From Deltaproteobacteria bacterium (GTDB taxonomy: Bacteria; Desulfobacterota; DSM-4660; Desulfatiglandales; HGW-15), in contig JAIPEI010000097.1 of the NCBI GenBank assembly GCA_021737245.1, positions 1-10,005 on the forward strand: a stretch of DNA of 10,005 nucleotides, given 5' to 3'. The notes under the pieces were generated by a model. The model saw only the letters and a list, made by a program, of their open reading frames with translations. It was not told the origin of the DNA and searched no databases. The position numbers were made by a program, and so were the translations under genes. Below are positions 6,734 through 10,005 of this stretch, in pieces; within the stretch, counting starts at the first letter, position 1; the number at the start of each line of letters is the position of its first letter.

Positions 6734-6745
6734 CTCATGCATGAG
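6734..6745. repeat. Perfect 12-bp palindrome between convergent genes
   Basis: CTCATGCATGAG lies midway in the 79-base gap between the ends of the ihfA-like and fmdB-like genes. It has no loop and no T-run, so it is not a recognisable terminator. A protein-binding site or chance are both possible. Confidence 0.35.
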
Positions 6746-6774
6746 ATCCGCCTTCCCGCAAGGGCCTGCCGGGA

Positions 6775-7032
6775 TCAGTGTGCGGGGCCTTTTCCGCAGC
6801 AGCTGCCCGGGCCGGAGCACGAGGCGCGGTCCGGCGAGGTGCCGCAGCAGGCCGTGTCGCCGGGGCCGGGCACGGCGTTCCGGGCGGTTCCCGACAACGA
6901 GGAGTGGGCGGAGAGGAGCCGCTTGAGACGGGTGCCGCCGCAGGACCTGCAGCGGACATCGTCGTCCTCTGCGATGACCAGCAGCTCGGTGATTTCCCCA
7001 CAGTCCAGGCAAAGATGGTCGAACAGGGGCAT
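6775..7032 (-). CDS. FmdB-like small zinc-ribbon protein
   Basis: The 85-residue protein begins MPLFDHLCLDCG and carries two CxxC pairs, C8/C11 and C28/C31 (CRSCGG), about 20 residues apart. This matches the FmdB/TIGR02605 zinc-ribbon family, whose members typically start MPxYxYxCxxCG and have a serine- or glycine-rich tail. The knuckle probably binds one zinc. The tail (about 58-80) has five more cysteines in a Gly/Ser/Pro-rich context (ACCG, SCSG, SCCG), which could bind further metal. ATG 7032 is chosen because AAGGAGGA stands about 7 bases upstream, a near-perfect Shine-Dalgarno; an upstream in-frame start at 7119 has no such site. It is downstream of the nifX-like gene on the same strand with a 90-base gap. 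FmdB was first linked to formamidase regulation, but the role of most members is unknown. Confidence 0.82.
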   Translation of the reverse strand: MPLFDHLCLDCGEITELLVIAEDDDVRCRSCGGTRLKRLLSAHSSLSGTARNAVPGPGDTACCGTSPDRASCSGPGSCCGKGPAH

Positions 7033-7064
7033 GGTCTGTTCCTCCTTGGAGGTTCCTGGAGAGG

Positions 7065-7096
7065 GACCGGTCATCCCGCTGACGAGACCGGCCGGT
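7065..7096. repeat. Palindromes between the nifX-like and fmdB-like genes
   Basis: The 90-base gap contains GACCGGTC (7065-7072) and ACCGGCCGGT (7087-7096), each a perfect palindrome. Their halves can also pair across the gap as CCGGTC and GACCGG with a 13-base loop. This could be an operator, a processing site or an attenuating hairpin in a shared transcript; nothing in the sequence decides. Confidence 0.4.
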
Positions 7097-7122
7097 TCGT
7101 TTGCGGGTTTCCGTTCCACCTC

Positions 7123-7506
7123 CTAGTGGCGGCAGCCGCCCTCTCCGCCTCGATGTCCTGCGCAGGTCATCTCGAAGGCGAACTCGGGCAGCTTTCCGGA
7201 GTTGAGAAGATCCAGGTTCTCGCGCACGCTTCCTTCGACACCGCGAAAGACCCGAACGCCCTCGGCCTGAAGCTTGCGGAGGGCCCCCGCCCCGATGCCG
7301 CCCACCACCACGGCGTCCACCGGCCTTCCGCCGAGGGCCCGGCCCGGTTGGCACTGCCCGTGCTCGTGGTGATGGTCCTCGTTGGTCACGGCCTCGAGGT
7401 CGCCGCCTTGTGCGTCCATGAGGACGAACCAGGGCGCCGAACCGAAGTGTCCGTACACCGGGCTGTCGAGGCCCTTGTTCTCCTCTACGGGGAACGCGAT
7501 CTTCAT
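7123..7506 (-). CDS. NifX/MTH1175-like iron-molybdenum cofactor-type protein
   Basis: The 127-residue cytoplasmic protein matches the dinitrogenase iron-molybdenum cofactor biosynthesis fold (NifX, NifY, NafY and the MTH1175/YbgA-like small proteins). The signs are the opening MKIAFPVEENKGLDSPVYGHFG, the strand-turn VDAVVVGGIGAGALRKLQAEGVRVFRG (63-89 approximately) and the ending CAGHRGGEGGC. Metal-ligand candidates are a His-rich loop DHHHEHGQC (44-52) and the C-terminal Cys/His cluster (115-127). Such stand-alone proteins are common in anaerobes without nitrogenase and are thought to bind or carry metal clusters. ATG 7506 has GGGAG 8 bases upstream and fits the family N-terminus. The frame is also open to ATG 7560 inside the mobile repeat, giving an 18-residue extension starting MPKVRLYGH that is foreign to the family. 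An fmdB-like gene follows. Confidence 0.85.
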   Translation of the reverse strand: MKIAFPVEENKGLDSPVYGHFGSAPWFVLMDAQGGDLEAVTNEDHHHEHGQCQPGRALGGRPVDAVVVGGIGAGALRKLQAEGVRVFRGVEGSVRENLDLLNSGKLPEFAFEMTCAGHRGGEGGCRH

Positions 7507-7533
7507 GTTTTTTTCTCCCGGTTTCTTATGCTG

Positions 7534-7623
7534 GTGCCCATATAAACGAACTTTGGGCATGGCTGCGTTTCCGATTCAGAAGGGAGGATTTTTTTGTCAA
7601 AAAGCCCCTTTCTGGATGGAAAC
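7534..7623 (-). mobile_element. MITE-like palindromic repeat, copy 2
   Basis: This 90-base element is the reverse-oriented partner of 6207-6295 (8 mismatches and one 1-base gap; all differences lie outside the terminal 19 and 27 bases). The hairpin part is 7567-7623. The 5-base direct repeat ATGCT occurs at 7528-7532 and 7625-7629, again one base outside each end, as expected of a target-site duplication. Because this duplication differs from that of copy 1, the two copies look like separate insertions and not the ends of one transposon. It lies 27 bases upstream of the nifX-like start and points towards it. It carries TTGACA, a consensus -35 sequence, without a good -10 box at normal spacing. 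Confidence 0.75.
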
Positions 7624-7702
7624 CATGCTCGGCCGGGCCGCGCTCAACGGCCGCGGGAATGATAAAGCGGCGCCTCCCGCCTGTCAAGCGGGTGTGGATA
7701 CA

Positions 7703-7735
7703 CCCGGTCCTTCGGCCGAACGCCGAAGGACCGGG
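7703..7735 (-). terminator. Perfect 14-bp hairpin after the small conserved gene
   Basis: CCCGGTCCTTCGGC (7703-7716) and GCCGAAGGACCGGG (7722-7735) are exact reverse complements with a 5-base loop. The stem begins 8 bases past the stop codon of the minus-strand gene at 7744-8040, which is where a terminator is expected. No T-run follows, so it may act as a 3'-end stabiliser or a weak terminator. Smaller hairpins overlap its far side: GGGTGT-GGAT-ACACCC (7690-7705) and CCCGC/GCGGG (7676-7692). The 120 bases between it and the nifX-like leader hold no gene. Confidence 0.55.
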
Positions 7736-7743
7736 CAACGACG

Positions 7744-8040
7744 CTAATCCGGTTCGTGGTACACCGGGGGGCCCAGCTCACTGAGCCTGAAGTTGTGAAA
7801 GATGTTGTGCCCGTTGTAGTCCAGGACACGCAGATCGTCCTCCTGATAGAGGTCCCCCATGACGACGTTGAAGTGCTTGCCGTACCGCTTCTTGACCTCG
7901 TCCTCAGGGACCTCGAACACGAGGAACTTCTGGATTCCCTTGGCCTCCAGCTTCTTGATGAAGCCGGGATCGGCAAAGGTGTCGTGGGTGGTGAGAACCA
8001 GGATCGGTCCGGTGCCGGAGAAAAGGATGCCTGCCTTCAT
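7744..8040 (-). CDS. Small conserved-looking protein of unknown function
   Basis: The 98-residue protein is acidic to neutral, without membrane segment, signal peptide or cysteine. It opens MKAGILFSGTGPILVLTTHD, a strand-loop-strand pattern with a glycine-rich turn, followed by helix FIKKLEAKGIQ (28-38), strand KFLVFEVP (39-46), helix, strand and the stretch DLRVLDYNGHNIFHNF (75-90), ending LGPPVYHEP. This alternation suggests a small alpha/beta fold. From memory it resembles ~98-residue proteins of cyanobacteria and proteobacteria annotated only as hypothetical or cytosolic protein; I cannot confirm it here. ATG 8040 has the full Shine-Dalgarno AAAGGAGGTGG just upstream, decisive against the longer frame to 8148, whose start falls in the promoter. 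It has a strong promoter of its own and a hairpin behind it, so it is probably a one-gene transcript. Confidence 0.8.
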   Translation of the reverse strand: MKAGILFSGTGPILVLTTHDTFADPGFIKKLEAKGIQKFLVFEVPEDEVKKRYGKHFNVVMGDLYQEDDLRVLDYNGHNIFHNFRLSELGPPVYHEPD

Positions 8041-8074
8041 ATTACCACCTCCTTTGGCTTTCCGGGGAAGGATC

Positions 8075-8130
8075 GGCCGGGACGAACCGGCCCCGGCCTT
8101 TGTGTGGCCGCACCGAAGATGCGGATCCGC
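8075..8130 (-). other. Structured 5' leader of the small conserved gene
   Basis: The predicted leader of about 100 bases holds a hairpin GGCCGG-GACGAA-CCGGCC (8075-8092), a stem CCGCA/TGCGG with a 7-base loop (about 8109-8125) and the palindrome GCGGATCCGC (8121-8130). The first hairpin ends 14 bases before the Shine-Dalgarno sequence. It resembles no riboswitch class I know. Confidence 0.4.
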
Positions 8131-8146
8131 AACCGATTTCGTCACC

Positions 8147-8175
8147 ATTATATCAAAACAGAAAAACGATGTTCA
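8147..8175 (-). promoter_or_regulatory. Sigma-70-type promoter of the small conserved gene
   Basis: On the minus strand TGAACA (8175-8170) is followed by 17 bases, AT-rich near the -10 end, and a consensus TATAAT (8152-8147). The next G in GGTG gives a predicted start near 8140. It lies in the 164-base gap behind nadC, in an AT-rich island that stands out from the GC-rich surroundings. Confidence 0.75.
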
Positions 8176-8204
8176 GGGGAAAGGCAAATCAGGATCACCT
8201 CGGG

Positions 8205-9074
8205 TCAGAGAATGACGAGGTGGATGTCCAGGGCCCGGACGCTGTGGGTGAGGCCGCCGGCGGAGACGAAGTCCACGCCGCTCTCCGCCGCCGCGCGAAG
8301 GGTTGCTTCGGTGATGTTTCCGCTCGCCTCGAGCTCGATGCCCGGGGCCCTGGCGTCCCGGATCCTCACGCAGTCGGCCATCCGCCCGGGGGGCATGTTG
8401 TCCAGCATGATGCGGTCGGGACCGGCGGAAAGGGCCTCCTCGAACTCGGACGTGGACTGGACCTCCACCTCGATCCGCAGACCGGCGCGGTCCGGACGGG
8501 CTTCCCGGAACTCGACGGCCTTTCGGACCGCGTTGCCGGGGCCCCCGCAGGCCGCTACGTGGGTGTCCTTGATGAGGATCATGTCGTGGAGCCCGAAGCG
8601 GTGGTTTTGCCCGCCGCCGGCCAGCACGGCCCGCTTCTCGAGGGCCCGGAGCCCCGGGGTCGTCTTTCGGGTGTCCAGGACGGTGGCGCGGGTTTCACTG
8701 ACGAGGGAGACGAACCGGGCCGTTCGGGTGGCGACGCCGCTCAGCCGCTGAAGAAAGTTCAGGGCCGTGCGCTCGCCTGCGAGGATCGGGGCCAGGGCCC
8801 CGGACAGCCGGCAGATCTCGCGACCCGGCTCGAGCCGCGCCCCGTCCTCCAGCAGCACCTGCACCGCGAGGTCCGGATCGAGCCGGGCGAACAGCGGCGC
8901 GAGGAGGAAGGTCCCGGCGAGGACCCCGGTCTCCTTGCTTCGGATGACGGCCTCCCCCCGGGCGTTCTCATCCAGCACGGCGAGGGAGGTGACGTCGCCG
9001 GCGCTCCCCAAATCCTCCTCGAGGGCCATGTCGAGAAGGGGGAACGGGTCGATTTCCTGGGGTCGTACGTCCAT
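8205..9074 (-). CDS. nadC: Nicotinate-nucleotide pyrophosphorylase (carboxylating), quinolinate phosphoribosyltransferase
   Basis: The 289-residue enzyme converts quinolinate and PRPP to nicotinate mononucleotide with loss of CO2, a step of de novo NAD synthesis in the cytoplasm. Family motifs appear in order: ALEEDLGSAGDVTS (17-30), ERTALNFLQRLSGVAT (101-116), DTRKTTPGLR (134-143), HRFGLHDMILIKDTH (158-172), EVEV (202-205), IMLDN (222-226), EASGNI (249-254) and SAGGLTHS (271-278). The basic residues in TRKTTPG and HRF are the usual quinolinate and phosphate binders. Length is normal and no key residue looks lost. ATG 9074 has AGAGGGA just upstream. Its promoter lies at 9116-9144. nadA and nadB, its usual partners, are not in the window. 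No clear terminator follows its stop. Confidence 0.95.
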   Translation of the reverse strand: MDVRPQEIDPFPLLDMALEEDLGSAGDVTSLAVLDENARGEAVIRSKETGVLAGTFLLAPLFARLDPDLAVQVLLEDGARLEPGREICRLSGALAPILAGERTALNFLQRLSGVATRTARFVSLVSETRATVLDTRKTTPGLRALEKRAVLAGGGQNHRFGLHDMILIKDTHVAACGGPGNAVRKAVEFREARPDRAGLRIEVEVQSTSEFEEALSAGPDRIMLDNMPPGRMADCVRIRDARAPGIELEASGNITEATLRAAAESGVDFVSAGGLTHSVRALDIHLVIL

Positions 9075-9115
9075 GGATCCCTCTCGGGCGGAAACTTTCC
9101 GGTGGTCACGGGAAA

Positions 9116-9144
9116 AGCATAGGAGAGGGGCCGGGGGTTGTCAA
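9116..9144 (-). promoter_or_regulatory. Sigma-70-type promoter of nadC
   Basis: On the minus strand a consensus TTGACA (9144-9139) is followed by 17 bases and TATGCT (9121-9116). The predicted start near 9109 leaves a leader of about 35 bases. Confidence 0.8.
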
Positions 9145-9170
9145 AGCAAAAGACCCGAAAGCCGCTCCTG

Positions 9171-9199
9171 TTGACAAACAGGGGGCGGGACCGTATGGT
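9171..9199 (+). promoter_or_regulatory. Sigma-70-type promoter of the TPM-domain gene
   Basis: Consensus TTGACA (9171-9176), a 17-base spacer and TATGGT (9194-9199) give a predicted start near 9206 and a leader of about 58 bases. The -35 box faces away from that of nadC with 26 bases between them. Confidence 0.78.
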
Positions 9200-9263
9200 G
9201 GCCCCTGTGTACCCGGCCGGCCCGGTGCCGGCTGCAGCAAACCCCAACGAAACGGGATCCCTC

Positions 9264-10005
9264 ATGCCCATGCCCCGCACCACCCGCGAGAGCCCGGCCG
9301 TGCATGCCTGCAAGTTAATCGTTTTGCTGGCGCTCTGCCTGATCCTGCCCGGCCCGGCCGCGGCCCAGCGTTCCTTCCCCGAGCCCCGGGGCCCGGTCAA
9401 TGACTTCGCCAACGTGATCCCCCTGAAGCAGGAGCAGCAGATCGAGGCCGTGACCGGTGAGCTCTACCGGAAGACCGGGATCCCGGTGGTGGTGGTGACC
9501 ATGCCGGACATCGGCGGCGACGACTACAACGAGTACGCCAACCGCCTCTACGAGGCATGGGGCATCGGCGGAAAGGGAGAGGACAAGGGGGTCCTCCTCT
9601 TCGTGACGGTCGAGGAACGCAAGATGCGGATCGAGGTGGGCTACGGCACCGAGGGCGTGATTCCGGACGGGCTCGCCGGCCAAATCCGGGACCAGTACAT
9701 GGTCCCTTACCTGAAAAAGGACCGGTACGGCGAAGGGCTCCTGATGGGGGCCGCGGCCGTGGCGCAGATCCTGGCCGAAAGCGAAGGCGTGGAGCTCACC
9801 GGCCAGGTGCCGGCCGCATCCGGGACCCGCACCCGCAAGAGCCGGAGCGGTGGGTTCGCCTTCTTCCCCATCATCCTGATCGTCCTCTTCCTCCTCCTCT
9901 CCTCCAGGAGGCGGGGCGGCTCCGGCGCCTGGCTGCTTCTTCCCCTCCTGCTCGGAGGCGGGGGACGAATGGGGGGGGGAGGCGGAGGCGGTTTCGGCGG
10001 CTTGA
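9264..10005 (+). CDS. TPM-domain (YgcG-type) exported membrane protein, partial
   Basis: The frame is open from ATG 9264 to the window end (247 codons) and its stop lies beyond. Residues 1-34 form a signal peptide with basic start, hydrophobic core (18-30) and a PAAA-Q cleavage site. The TPM domain (Pfam TPM_phosphatase, formerly DUF477) follows at about 44-170: VNDFANVIP (45-53), a strand TGIPVVVVTMPDI (71-83), YANRLYEAWGIGGKGEDKGVLLFV (91-114 approximately), RKMRIEVGYGTEGVIPD (119-135) and QIRDQYMVPYLKKDRYGEGL (140-159). A hydrophobic segment (198-213), a second one (221-231) and a very Gly-rich tail end the visible part, the usual layout of this family. The domain should face the periplasm. 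ATG 9270 is an alternative start. Family members are linked to photosystem repair in plants and to membrane stress in bacteria, often beside lemA; the role here is unknown. Confidence 0.9.
   Translation, partial: MPMPRTTRESPAVHACKLIVLLALCLILPGPAAAQRSFPEPRGPVNDFANVIPLKQEQQIEAVTGELYRKTGIPVVVVTMPDIGGDDYNEYANRLYEAWGIGGKGEDKGVLLFVTVEERKMRIEVGYGTEGVIPDGLAGQIRDQYMVPYLKKDRYGEGLLMGAAAVAQILAESEGVELTGQVPAASGTRTRKSRSGGFAFFPIILIVLFLLLSSRRRGGSGAWLLLPLLLGGGGRMGGGGGGGFGGL

Noticed and set aside
7123..7560. Start of the nifX-like gene at 7560
   Set aside because: The 18 extra residues come from the mobile repeat and lack a family match; ATG 7506 has a ribosome site and the family's N-terminus.
6200..7629. 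A single 1.4-kb composite transposon carrying ihfA, fmdB-like and nifX-like genes
   Set aside because: No transposase lies between the repeats, each repeat has its own different flanking duplication, and the outer flanks (AGACT versus ATGCT) do not match each other.
7744..8148. Start of the small conserved gene at 8148
   Set aside because: That start lies within the TATAAT box; ATG 8040 has a full Shine-Dalgarno sequence.

Overview
The window reads like a chromosome segment of a GC-rich, Gram-negative bacterium, most plausibly of the Desulfobacterota (former Deltaproteobacteria). The pointers are roughly two-thirds G+C by eye, a lipoprotein signal peptide, an IHF-alpha-like protein, a menaquinone/ubiquinone-type methyltransferase, a NifX/MTH1175-like plus FmdB-like gene pair, and a PhoR of the type with a large extracytoplasmic sensor. 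The phylum is inference; no rRNA or tRNA is present to anchor it.

Left part (1-5372) is a phosphate locus. After the 5' end of a lipoprotein gene (minus strand, GTG start, cut by the window edge) and a gene-poor gap of about 560 bases, a PiT-type phosphate transporter and a PhoU-like DUF47 partner form a plus-strand operon. It converges, 19 bases apart, on a minus-strand phoB-phoR operon. The phoB promoter (CTGACA-16-TATACT) lies beneath 11-bp phased repeats that look like a Pho box and overlap the 3' end of the gene upstream, ubiE/menG. The gene set suggests phosphate uptake, its accessory protein and the phosphate-sensing two-component system held together.

Middle part (5369-7740) holds ubiE/menG (quinone methylation), an ihfA-like gene on the plus strand, and an fmdB-like/nifX-like pair on the minus strand. 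The striking feature is a pair of about 90-bp, 90 percent identical, palindrome-rich repeats in opposite orientation (6207-6295 and 7534-7623). Each copy has its own 5-bp flanking direct repeat (AGACT; ATGCT), so they look like two independent insertions of a non-coding miniature mobile element (MITE-like). Each copy points the same way towards a downstream gene start (ihfA, nifX-like).

Right part (7744-10005) holds a small conserved-looking protein of unknown function with its own strong promoter and a perfect 14-bp hairpin after its stop, then nadC (NAD biosynthesis). Divergent from nadC is a secreted or membrane-anchored TPM-domain protein whose 3' end lies beyond the window. The nadC/TPM intergenic region carries two near-consensus promoters back to back. 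No rRNA, tRNA, CRISPR array, transposase or phage gene was seen.
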